Below, piece after piece: positions 27,004-34,813 of a stretch of 64,000 nt of DNA (the stretch's first letter is position 1; each line of letters opens with the position of its first letter). Position numbers and translations under genes: made by a program. Under the pieces are notes generated by a model that searched no databases, had not been told where the DNA came from, and saw only the letters and a list, made by a program, of their open reading frames with translations. The stretch covers positions 248,001 to 312,000 of the forward strand of contig NZ_FOMD01000002.1 of NCBI RefSeq assembly GCF_900112525.1. Reading direction: 5' to 3'. The stretch comes from Klenkia taihuensis (GTDB taxonomy: Bacteria; Actinomycetota; Actinomycetes; Mycobacteriales; Geodermatophilaceae).

Positions 27004-28851
27004 TCACAGCCAGCGGTCGAACCACTCCGCGATCGCGTCGGTCAGCACCACCAGGTTCTCCCGGCCCACGACGGTGTGGCCCTCCCCCGCGAGCAGGAGC
27101 AGCTCGGCGGGCTTGTCCAGGGCCGTCAGCGCCCGGTGGGCCTGGACCGACTCCTCGACGGGGACGTTGGTGTCCCGGTCACCGTGCGCCAGCAGGACCG
27201 GCGAGCGCAACCGCTGCAGCGCGGTCATCGGACTGATCGTGGCCAACATCTCGCGGTCGGTGACCGGGTCGCCGTACTCGGTGACCGACGCGGCGGCCAT
27301 CCACGGCTCGGTGCGCTCGAAGAAGGTGCGCAGGTCGCTCATCCCGGCCAGCGAGGCGCCGGCGGCGAACAGGTCGGGCCAGCGGGTCAGCGCCACCAGG
27401 GTGAGGTAGCCGCCGTAGGACCAGCCGTGCGCCCCGACCCGGCCGGGCAGCGCGATGCCCGCCCCGACCAGGTGCTCGACGGTGGCGGGCACGTCGGCGA
27501 AGGAGGCCTCGCGGTCGGCGACGTCGTCCAGGCCCATGAACGCCGCACCCCGGCCGCCCGAGCCCCGCACGTTGGGGGCGAAGACGGTCAGGCCGGTGGC
27601 GGCCAGCGCCTGCGCGACCGGCGACCAGGCCGGCCGCTCCTGCCCCTCGGGGCCGCCGTGGAAGCTGACCACCGTCCGGTTCGGGCCGTGCACGCCGCGC
27701 GGCACGTAGAGCCAGCCGTCCAGCTCCAGGCCGTCGGCGGCGCGGTAGTGGTGCCGCACCGGCCGGACCAGCAGCTCCGGGTCGGGCCGCCGCGGCGAGC
27801 TGGGCAGCCGGGTGACGCCGCCGCCGTCCAGGTCGACGAGGTGCAGCGCGCGGGGGTCGGCCGGGCCGGTCAGCTCGGCGACCAGGGAGCGGCCGTCGGC
27901 GGCCAGCGACCAGCCGGGCATCACCGGCAGCGGCAGGTCCACCCGGTGCACCAGGGTGCCGTCGTCCGCCCGGCGGACGTCGAGCTCGGTGACGCCGTCC
28001 ACGGTCCACACGCACAGCACGGTGCCGTCGGTGCGCACCGCGTAGCCGTCCAGGTCCCCGTCCCGCCGGCGGACGACGACGCGGGGCTCCCCCGGCGCGC
28101 CGTGCTCGTCGAGGGGGACGACGACGAGCGCGGTGCGGTCCTCGCCCAGCGGGCCGGGCTGCGCGGCGCGCAGGTAGACCGACCGGCCGTCGGGGGCGAA
28201 CCGGCCGTCCTCGCTCTGCCGCCCACCGGGGGCACCGGCCGGGATGACCCGCCGCTGCTCGCCGGAGGCGACGTCCACGAGCACCACGTGCCGCCAGCCG
28301 CGCGGGCCCCGGCGCACCAGCAACCGGCCCTCGTCGGCCGACATGGCGGTCAGCGCCAGGAACCCGCCGGTGGCCACGGTGGCCCGGTCCCCGGTGACGA
28401 CGTCGACCAGGACGACGTCGGCGCCCGGGCCCTCGGCGACCGTGCAGGCGTAGTGGCCGGGCCGGGCGGTCCAGCCGCCGGCGAACACGGTGGCGCCGGG
28501 GTGGCCGAGCACCAGCCGGCGGTCGGTGCCGTCGGGGCGCACCGCCCACAGCTGCGCGCGGATCGACCCGCCCGGGCTGACCAGGTAGGCCAGCCACTCC
28601 CCGTCCGGGGACCAGGCCACCGACACGACCTCCTGGCCGGGGCCGGACAGCACCGCCGGCGTCGTCCGCTGGCCCAGGGTCGCGACCTCGAGCTGCGGCA
28701 GGCCGGTGCGGTCGCTGACGTAGGCCACGCGTTCGCCGTCCGCGGCCAGCGCCGGGCACCAGGCGCCCGCGGCCGAGGCGATCGCGGCGAGGGCCTCGCG
28801 GGTACCGGTGGGCAGACCGTGGGTCTGCTGGCGGGGGTCGAGCCGGGTCAT
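27004..28851 (-). CDS. S9 family (prolyl oligopeptidase-type) peptidase
   Basis: A 615-residue serine peptidase. The first about 350 residues form a beta-propeller (repeated motifs such as VAWSPDGEWLAYLVS and RFAPDGRSVYL). The alpha/beta-hydrolase domain follows: oxyanion region VSFHGGPEGQERP, nucleophile elbow GAHGWSYGGYLT (GxSxGG), the Asp in LAHGDRDTNVPVEES and the His in LAGEGHTVVGREN. There is no signal peptide, so it is cytoplasmic. It lies between the AsnO-like gene and the ATP-grasp gene on the same strand. In the known N-acetylglutaminylglutamine gene group a peptidase of another family (M42) holds this place. It could hydrolyse or edit the amidated peptide (inference). Confidence 0.92.
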   Translation of the reverse strand: MTRLDPRQQTHGLPTGTREALAAIASAAGAWCPALAADGERVAYVSDRTGLPQLEVATLGQRTTPAVLSGPGQEVVSVAWSPDGEWLAYLVSPGGSIRAQLWAVRPDGTDRRLVLGHPGATVFAGGWTARPGHYACTVAEGPGADVVLVDVVTGDRATVATGGFLALTAMSADEGRLLVRRGPRGWRHVVLVDVASGEQRRVIPAGAPGGRQSEDGRFAPDGRSVYLRAAQPGPLGEDRTALVVVPLDEHGAPGEPRVVVRRRDGDLDGYAVRTDGTVLCVWTVDGVTELDVRRADDGTLVHRVDLPLPVMPGWSLAADGRSLVAELTGPADPRALHLVDLDGGGVTRLPSSPRRPDPELLVRPVRHHYRAADGLELDGWLYVPRGVHGPNRTVVSFHGGPEGQERPAWSPVAQALAATGLTVFAPNVRGSGGRGAAFMGLDDVADREASFADVPATVEHLVGAGIALPGRVGAHGWSYGGYLTLVALTRWPDLFAAGASLAGMSDLRTFFERTEPWMAAASVTEYGDPVTDREMLATISPMTALQRLRSPVLLAHGDRDTNVPVEESVQAHRALTALDKPAELLLLAGEGHTVVGRENLVVLTDAIAEWFDRWL

Positions 28852-28932
28852 GCCACCTCCTGGGGTCGTCGTCTCCCGGGTGCAGCGGGGACCGCCCGCC
28901 CGGTGTTCCCGGGCGTCATCGGCAGTGCGCGG

Positions 28933-30717
28933 TCAGCGGATGCCCTGCCGCTGCAGCCACAGCTCCAGCAGCCCCACCTGCCACAGCTGGTTGCTGCCCA
29001 GCGTGGTGCGGTGGGTGTTGGGGTCGGCCAGCAGCCGGTCGGTGTAGTCGCCGCGGAACAGCCCGCGCTCGCGGGCCTCGGGGGCGTGCAGCGCCTCGCG
29101 CACGCTGGCCAGGTACTCGCCCTCCAGGTGGATGATCGCCGGCACCGGGAAGTAGCCCTTGGGCCGGTCGATGACGTGCGCGGGGATGACCGCGCGGGCG
29201 GCCTCCTTGAGCACGCCCTTGCCGCCCTGCGCGAGCTTGAGCTCCGGCGGGACGGCCGCCGCGAGCTCGACGAACTCGTGGTCCAGGAACGGCACGCGGG
29301 CCTCCAGGCCCCACGCCATGGTCATGTTGTCCACCCGCTTCACCGGGTCGTCGACCAGCATGATCGTGGAGTCCAGCCGCAACGCCCGGTCCAGGGTGGT
29401 GTCGGCGCCCGGGCGGGCGAAGTGGTCGGCGACGAAGGCCCGGCTGGCGTCCTCGGTGAGCAGCCACCGGTCGGCCAGGATCCCGGCCAGCTCGGCGTGC
29501 GGGCGGTCCACGAAGACCGAGGAGTAGGCGTCGACCGCCCGCCCGGCGGGGACGCCCGCCAGCGGCGGGTACCAGTCGTAGCCGGCCAGCACCTCGTCGG
29601 CGCCCTGCCCGCTCTGCACCACCTTCACGTGCCGGCTGACCTGCTGGGCGAGCAGGTAGAACGCCACGCAGTCGTGGCTGACCATCGGCTCGGCCATCGC
29701 GCCGATCGCGCCGTCCAGGCCGGCGTGCACGTCGGCGGTGGGCACCAGCAGCCGGTGGTGGTCGGTGCCGAAGTGCTCGGCGACGACGTCGGAGTACGCG
29801 AACTCGTCGCCCTCCCGGCCGCCGACGGCCTCGAACCCGATCGAGAAGGTGGCCAGGTCGCGCTGCCCCTCCTCGGCCAGCAGGCCCACGATGAGCGAGG
29901 AGTCCAGGCCCCCGGACAGCAGCACGCCGACCGGGACGTCGGACACCATCCGCCGGCGCACCGCCGTCCGCAGGCTCGCCAGGACGGCGTCCTGCCAGTC
30001 CGCCGGCGAGAGGCCCGCGAGGTCGGGACGGCGCTCGTGCACCGGCGACCAGTACACGTGGTCGGACTCGCGGCCGTCGGGCTCGTAGGTGCGCACCGTC
30101 GCCGGCGGCAGCTTGCCGACCCCGGCCAGGATCGTGCGCGGCGCCGGGACCACGGAGTGGAAGGACATGTAGTGGTGCAGCGCCACCGGGTCGATCGAGG
30201 TGTCCACCCCCCCGGCCCGCACCAGCGCCGGCAGGCTCGAGGCGATGCGCACCCGGCCCGGCCCGCGGCTGAGGTACACCGGCTTGATGCCCAGCCGGTC
30301 GCGGGCCACCACCACGCGGCCGGAGTCCCGCTCGACCACGACGAAGGCGAACATCCCGTAGAAGCGCTCGACGCAGGCGGCACCCCAGCGGTGGTAGGCC
30401 TTGAGCACCACCTCGGTGTCGCTGGTGGAGCCGAACCGGTAACCCGCGGCGCGCAGCTCCTCGCGCAGCTCGCGGTAGTTGTAGACGATCCCGTTGAACA
30501 CGCAGGTCAGGCCGAGCTCGAGGTCGACCATGGGCTGCGCGCCGGCGTCGGTGAGGTCGATGATCCTCAGCCGGCGGTGGCCGAGGGCGACCGGCCCGGA
30601 CTGCCAGGCGCCCGAGCCGTCGGGGCCGCGCGGGGCGAGCTGGTCGCACATGGCGGCCACCGCGCCGACGTCGGCGACCCCGCCGTCGAACCTGACCTCG
30701 GCCGCGATCCCGCACAC
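28933..30717 (-). CDS. asnO: Asparagine synthase-type amidotransferase, N-acetylglutaminylglutamine amidotransferase family
   Basis: A 594-residue glutamine-dependent amidotransferase. Cys2, exposed after initiator removal (VCGIAAEVRFDGG), is the glutaminase nucleophile. The glutaminase domain includes RGPDGSGAW, LGHRRLRIIDL and FNGIVYNYREL; the synthetase ATP-pyrophosphatase loop is VLLSGGLDSS. The segments AMAEPMVSHDCVAFYLLAQQ and VQSGQGADEVLAGYDWYPPL match the TIGR03104 family, which amidates N-acetylglutaminylglutamine, an osmoprotective dipeptide, rather than ordinary AsnB. GTG 30717 gives the obligatory Cys2. The expected partner, the GNAT/ATP-grasp synthetase Ngg, is not in the window; S9 peptidase and circularly permuted ATP-grasp genes follow. 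Confidence 0.9.
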   Translation of the reverse strand: MCGIAAEVRFDGGVADVGAVAAMCDQLAPRGPDGSGAWQSGPVALGHRRLRIIDLTDAGAQPMVDLELGLTCVFNGIVYNYRELREELRAAGYRFGSTSDTEVVLKAYHRWGAACVERFYGMFAFVVVERDSGRVVVARDRLGIKPVYLSRGPGRVRIASSLPALVRAGGVDTSIDPVALHHYMSFHSVVPAPRTILAGVGKLPPATVRTYEPDGRESDHVYWSPVHERRPDLAGLSPADWQDAVLASLRTAVRRRMVSDVPVGVLLSGGLDSSLIVGLLAEEGQRDLATFSIGFEAVGGREGDEFAYSDVVAEHFGTDHHRLLVPTADVHAGLDGAIGAMAEPMVSHDCVAFYLLAQQVSRHVKVVQSGQGADEVLAGYDWYPPLAGVPAGRAVDAYSSVFVDRPHAELAGILADRWLLTEDASRAFVADHFARPGADTTLDRALRLDSTIMLVDDPVKRVDNMTMAWGLEARVPFLDHEFVELAAAVPPELKLAQGGKGVLKEAARAVIPAHVIDRPKGYFPVPAIIHLEGEYLASVREALHAPEARERGLFRGDYTDRLLADPNTHRTTLGSNQLWQVGLLELWLQRQGIR

Positions 30718-30815
30718 GAGCGCCTCCCCTGCCCGGCCGGCGCCGGGTCGGGTCCACCTTGCCCGGTCGGTGTTCCATCCGCGTGTCCGAGCCCTGGGCA
30801 CCGCCGCCGCCGGGT

Positions 30816-30821
30816 TAGCCT
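30816..30821 (+). promoter_or_regulatory. Candidate -10 box of sepH
   Basis: TAGCCT preceded by GGT lies 45 bases before the sepH start. It resembles the TAnnnT -10 of actinobacterial housekeeping promoters. No convincing -35 is visible. The ribosome-binding site CCGGAGGTCG follows at 30851-30860. Confidence 0.3.
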
Positions 30822-30866
30822 CGGCGCTGGTCCCGTGTCCCTGCCCACCCCCGGAGGTCGACCCCC

Positions 30867-31757
30867 ATGCGCACACTGCGCCTCGTGGCCCTCTCGGACG
30901 ACGGCAAGAGCCTGGTGCTGGCCGCGGACGTGCCGGACTCCATCGACAACGGCGAGCGCTTCCACCTGCCCATCGACGACCGGCTGAGGGCCGCCGCCCG
31001 CGGCGACGCGCAGCGGATGGGCCAGATCGAGCTGGACGCGGCGAACGCCCTGCCGCCGCGGGTGATCCAGGCGCGCATCCGCGCCGGGGAGACCCCCGAG
31101 CAGGTCGCGCACGCCTCCGGGACGTCGGTGGAGCGGATCATGCGCTTCGCCCACCCGGTGCTGCAGGAGCGCGCCCGGGTGGCCGAGCAGGCCCAGGGCG
31201 CACGGGTGCGGCTGTCCGAGGGCACGCCCGGCGTCGCGCTGCAGCAGTTCATGTCCGACCGGCTGCGGTTGCTGGGCGCCGACCTCGACGGCGTGCGCTG
31301 GGACGCCCACCGCGCCGAGGACGGCACCTGGGCCGTGCGCGCGGCGTGGAAGGCCGGGCACAAGTCGGGCACCACGAAGTGGAGCTTCGACACCACCACC
31401 CGCACGGTCACCCCGCTGGACGCCACCACCATGGACTTCGCCGAGGGCACCCGCCTGGTGCGCGTGGTCCCCGACGTCCCGGCCGGCCTGCCCGCTGCTC
31501 CCCCGCGGCGCACCGTGGCCGCCGTCCCCGCCGAGGACGAGTGGCTGCCCGGGCCCTCGCCCGCCGAGGACGACGACGAGGTGCGCAACGTGGTGCCCGT
31601 CGACGGCAACCCGGTCGACGTGCTGCTCTCCGGCGACGACGGCCCCGAGCACGACACCGTGGTGCTGGACCGGGTGCTCGACCCCGAGGCCGAGGACCCG
31701 CGGGCGGCCATCCCGGCGTGGGAGGACATCGTCTTCGGGGTCCGCCGCCACCGCTGA
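30867..31757 (+). CDS. sepH: Septation protein SepH
   Basis: A 296-residue FtsZ-interacting cell-division protein of actinobacteria (DUF3071). The conserved N-terminal domain begins MRTLRLVALSDDGKSLVLA and includes the helix-turn-helix-like IQARIRAGETPEQVAHASGTSVERIMRFAHPV (about residues 65-100), which is needed for Z-ring stimulation in studied species. The middle, about 140-190, holds WDAHRAEDGTWAVRAAW and WSFDTTTRTVTPLD. The C-terminal third is acidic, Pro-rich and probably disordered. It acts at the division septum. ATG 30867 follows GGAGGTCG. It is divergent from asnO, with 149 bases between. Confidence 0.93.
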   Translation: MRTLRLVALSDDGKSLVLAADVPDSIDNGERFHLPIDDRLRAAARGDAQRMGQIELDAANALPPRVIQARIRAGETPEQVAHASGTSVERIMRFAHPVLQERARVAEQAQGARVRLSEGTPGVALQQFMSDRLRLLGADLDGVRWDAHRAEDGTWAVRAAWKAGHKSGTTKWSFDTTTRTVTPLDATTMDFAEGTRLVRVVPDVPAGLPAAPPRRTVAAVPAEDEWLPGPSPAEDDDEVRNVVPVDGNPVDVLLSGDDGPEHDTVVLDRVLDPEAEDPRAAIPAWEDIVFGVRRHR

Positions 31758-31850
31758 GCCCCCTGTGACCGGGCACGCCGTGTCCGGCCTGCGCGTTCTG
31801 GGTAGCGGAGGGTCCGGCAACACGGCCGGACCAGCGAGGAGAACGCCAGC

Positions 31851-32327
31851 ATGTCCGCATCGGTGTCCATGCCCACCGGGGGCGTCCAGGTGGGGACCTA
31901 CCCCGACTACGCGCAGGCCCAGCGCGCCGTCGACTACCTGTCCGACGAGCACTTCCCCGTCGAGAACGTGCAGATCGTCGGCACCGACCTGCGCTCGGTC
32001 GAGCAGGTCGTCGGCCGGCTGACCTACGGCCGGGCCGCCGGCGCCGGGGCCGCCTCGGGCGCCTGGTTCGGCCTCTTCGTGGGCCTGCTGCTGGGCATCT
32101 TCGCCCCCGACGGCTCCAGCTGGATCAGCTCGGTGATCACCGGCCTGCTCATCGGTGTCGCCTTCGGCGCGCTGTTCGGCCTGGCCGGCTACGCCGCGAC
32201 CCGCGGCCGCCGCGACTTCGCCTCGACCGGGCAGAAGATCGTCGCCGGCCGGTACGACGTGCTGTGCAACCCGCAGTTCGCCGAGGACGCCCGGGCCCAC
32301 CTGGCCCGCCTCAGCCTCCGCGGCTAA
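31851..32327 (+). CDS. General stress protein 17M-like membrane protein
   Basis: A 158-residue protein with the stress-protein domain at its start: VGTYPDYAQAQRAVDYLSDEHFPVENVQIVGTDLRSVEQV. Two adjacent glycine-rich transmembrane segments follow (about residues 65-85 and 90-115, GLFVGLLLGIFA and LLIGVAFGALFGLAGYAAT). A C-terminal cytoplasmic strand YDVLCNPQFAEDARAHLARL completes the family pattern. Function is unknown beyond association with stress in relatives. Its stop overlaps the convergent TrmH gene by four bases. Confidence 0.88.
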   Translation: MSASVSMPTGGVQVGTYPDYAQAQRAVDYLSDEHFPVENVQIVGTDLRSVEQVVGRLTYGRAAGAGAASGAWFGLFVGLLLGIFAPDGSSWISSVITGLLIGVAFGALFGLAGYAATRGRRDFASTGQKIVAGRYDVLCNPQFAEDARAHLARLSLRG

Positions 32328-33106
32328 CGCAGCTGGGCGAAGGCGACCGCCGCCGCGGCCGCCACGCCCAGCGAGTCGACGCCCGGGCGCATCGGGATCC
32401 GCGCCCGGACGTCGACCGCCGCCATGGCCGCGTCGGTGAGCCCGGGGCCCTCCGCGCCCAGCAGCAGCGCCGTCCGGGGGTGCTGCACCGGGTCGACGTC
32501 CCGCAGGTCGACCTCCGCGCCCGGGGTCAGCGCGACGGTGGTGAACCCGGCCGCGCGCACCCGGGCGAGGTCGCCGGGCCAGTCGGTGAGCACCCGCAGC
32601 GGCGTGGTCAGCAGGTGGCCCATCGACACCCGCACCGAGCGCCGGTAGTACGGATCGGCGCAGGTGGGGTCCAGCAGCAGCGCGTCGATGCCCAGCGCCC
32701 AGGCCGAGCGGCCGATCGAGCCGATGTTCTCGTGGTCGTTGAGGCCTTCCAGCACCGCGATGCGCCGGGCGCCGGCGAGCAGGTCCGCCAGCGCCGGCGG
32801 CTCCGGTCGTTCGCAGGAGGCGAGCACGCCGCGGGTCAGCCGGAAACCGATGGTCTCCGACAGCACCCACTTGTCCGCCTCGTACACCGGCACCCCCGCC
32901 GGGACGTCGAGTGCGCCGACCCGGCCCGGGACGCCGTACACGCAGCGCACCCGCAGACCCGAGCCGAGCAGCCGCTCGACCGCGGTGACGCCCTCGACCA
33001 CCACCGGCCCCGTGCCCCGCTCGGTGCCCGGCCGGCGGTCGCCGGCGTGCAGGTCGTGGAAGTCGGCGACGCGGGGGTCGCGCGGGTCGGTGATGGTCTC
33101 CGGCAC
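32324..33106 (-). CDS. TrmH/SpoU-family RNA 2'-O-methyltransferase
   Basis: A 260-residue SPOUT methyltransferase. The substrate-binding N-terminal domain covers about residues 1-100. The knotted domain has motif 1 LNDHENIGSIGRSAWALG (Asn and Arg kept), motif 2 LLLGAEGPGL (Glu kept) and motif 3 IPMRPGVDSLGVAAAAA. In motif 3 most relatives read SLNVA, whereas here Gly replaces the conserved Asn. It is expected to methylate a ribose 2'-OH in rRNA or tRNA. GTG 33106 (VPETITDPRD) was chosen over the longer frame. It corresponds by context to the methylase near sepH in mycobacteria (recalled). Confidence 0.88.
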   Translation of the reverse strand: MPETITDPRDPRVADFHDLHAGDRRPGTERGTGPVVVEGVTAVERLLGSGLRVRCVYGVPGRVGALDVPAGVPVYEADKWVLSETIGFRLTRGVLASCERPEPPALADLLAGARRIAVLEGLNDHENIGSIGRSAWALGIDALLLDPTCADPYYRRSVRVSMGHLLTTPLRVLTDWPGDLARVRAAGFTTVALTPGAEVDLRDVDPVQHPRTALLLGAEGPGLTDAAMAAVDVRARIPMRPGVDSLGVAAAAAVAFAQLR

Positions 33107-33156
33107 CGGTCCATCCTGACGAGCGGGACGGCCGCGCACCCCGCAGGGTGGGAGGA

Positions 33157-34098
33157 GTGACCACCACCGTGATCGGCGCCGGCATCGCCGGCGTCGCCGC
33201 CGCCCGCGCCCTGCACGACGCCGGTGCGCCGGTCCGGGTCCTGGACCGCGGTCGCCGCCCCGGCGGACGGATGTCGGGCCGCGAGCTGCACGGCCGCGTG
33301 GTCGACCTCGGCGCCTCCTACCTGACCGCCACCCCCGACGGCCCCTTCGCCGGCGTCGTCGCCGACTGGGTCGAGCGCGGGCTGGCCCGGCCGTGGACCG
33401 ACACCTTCGCCGTCGCCGGCCCCGACGGCGTCACCGACCGGAAGACTGGCCCGCTGCGCTACGGCGCGGCCGGTGGCCTGCGGTCCCTGGTCGCCGACCT
33501 GGCCCAGGGGCTGGACCTGGTGACCGGGCACATCGTCGGCGAGGTCGGCCCCGGCCCCACCGTCGACGGCGCACCGGCCGACGCCGTCGTCGTCGCGCTG
33601 CCCGACCCGCAGGCCCGCCGGGTGCTCGCCCCCGGCTCCCCCGCCGAGCAGGCGCTGGACCCGCGCGGCTGGCAGGCCACCCTCGCCGTCGCCATGGGCT
33701 GGCCCGACCGGGGCTGGGACGCCGACCTGCACGGCGTCTTCGTCAACGACCACCCGGTGCTCGAGTGGTTGGCCGACGACGGCACCCGGCGCGGGGACGA
33801 CGCCCCCGTCCTGGTCGCGCACACCACCGGCCCCTTCGCCGCGGGCCACCTGGGCGACCCGCAGGCCGCCGGGCCCGACGTGGTGGCCGCCGTCCGGCGC
33901 CTGCTCGACCTGCCCGAGCCCGCGTGGGTGCACGTGCACCGGTGGACCTTCGCCAAGCCCGCCGACCCCCGCAGCGAGCCCTTCCACCTCGCCGACGGGG
34001 TGGGGCTGTGCGGCGACGGCTGGTCGGCGCCGTCGAAGGTCGAGTCGGCCTGGACGTCGGGCACGCTGCTCGCGCAGGCGCTGCTGGCCGGTCGCTAG
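33157..34098 (+). CDS. Renalase-like FAD-dependent oxidoreductase
   Basis: A 313-residue flavoprotein with the N-terminal FAD fold VTTTVIGAGIAGVAAARAL and the ribose-binding Asp/Arg pair LDRGRRPGGRMSGRE. The segment GASYLTATPDGPFAGVVADWVERGLARPW and the C-terminal FAD contact GLCGDGWSAPSKVESAWTSGTLLAQ match the NAD(P)/FAD amine-oxidase group that includes renalase. Renalase-like enzymes re-oxidise non-productive NAD(P)H isomers; whether this protein does so is inference. GTG 33157 was chosen as the residue before the FAD strand; GTG 33148 is in frame. It is convergent with the kinase gene. Confidence 0.82.
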   Translation: MTTTVIGAGIAGVAAARALHDAGAPVRVLDRGRRPGGRMSGRELHGRVVDLGASYLTATPDGPFAGVVADWVERGLARPWTDTFAVAGPDGVTDRKTGPLRYGAAGGLRSLVADLAQGLDLVTGHIVGEVGPGPTVDGAPADAVVVALPDPQARRVLAPGSPAEQALDPRGWQATLAVAMGWPDRGWDADLHGVFVNDHPVLEWLADDGTRRGDDAPVLVAHTTGPFAAGHLGDPQAAGPDVVAAVRRLLDLPEPAWVHVHRWTFAKPADPRSEPFHLADGVGLCGDGWSAPSKVESAWTSGTLLAQALLAGR

Positions 34099-34727
34099 AG
34101 GTCCACGACCAGGTCGGCGCGGTCCTGCGCGGCGACCACCCGGCGGGCGTTGGGCTCGTCGACGGCGGCCACCCAGGCCTGCGCGGCCGCCGGGTCCTTG
34201 CCGAACTGCACGTGCCGGGCGACCAGCCGGGCCGTCCGCACCTGCTCGTCCAGCCGCAGCGACCACACCTCGTCCAGCGCGGCCCGCACCTGCGGCCACG
34301 GGTGGTCGGGCAGCAGCAGGTAGTTGCCCTCGGTGACCACCACCCGGGTGCCCGGCGGGACGGCGACCGCCCCGGCCAGCGGCTGCTCGAGCACCCGCTC
34401 GAAGGCCGGCGCCCAGACCGTGCGGTCGGTCTCGGTGCGCAGCCGCTGCAGCAGGGCGCGGTAGCCGTCGGCGTCGAAGGTGTCCGGGGCGCCCTTGCGG
34501 TCGCGGCGGCCCAGCGACTCCAGGGCCACGTCGGCGAGGTGGTAGCCGTCCATCGGCACCCCGGCGGCGGGCAGCCCCGCCGCGGTCAGCGCGGGGACCA
34601 GCGCGGCGGCCAGGGTCGACTTGCCGACCCCGGGCGGGCCGGCGAGCCCGACGAGCACGCGCGGCCGGTCGGCGGCCAGTGCCCGCACCCGCTCGACGAG
34701 GGAACCGGGGACGGGCGGGACGGTCAT
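34095..34727 (-). CDS. Nucleoside/sugar kinase of the uridine kinase/phosphoribulokinase P-loop family
   Basis: A 210-residue P-loop kinase. Walker A is GLAGPPGVGKST at about residues 27-38; the substrate-side motif is PMDGYHLADVALESLGRRDRKGAPDTFDADGY; Walker B-like EGNYLLLPDHPW follows. These match the family annotated as nucleoside/nucleotide kinases or fructose-specific YggC-like kinases. Substrate is unknown. ATG 34727 is preferred over 34751. It is divergent from the MFS gene at 34814, with 86 bases between starts. Confidence 0.87.
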   Translation of the reverse strand: MTVPPVPGSLVERVRALAADRPRVLVGLAGPPGVGKSTLAAALVPALTAAGLPAAGVPMDGYHLADVALESLGRRDRKGAPDTFDADGYRALLQRLRTETDRTVWAPAFERVLEQPLAGAVAVPPGTRVVVTEGNYLLLPDHPWPQVRAALDEVWSLRLDEQVRTARLVARHVQFGKDPAAAQAWVAAVDEPNARRVVAAQDRADLVVDL

Positions 34728-34813
34728 CCCGGGAATTGTCGTACCCCGCACCGATGATCCCGCGCACCGGCAGCCGTCCTCTCCCCGACGGCCGCCACCC
34801 CGAGGAGAACCCC

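Noticed and set aside
26986-30987. Very long plus-strand open frame (over 1300 codons)
   Set aside because: It is antisense to the ATP-grasp, S9 peptidase and asnO genes, is low-complexity (His, Gly, Arg, Val, Gln-rich), and matches no family; long shadow frames are expected at this G+C content.
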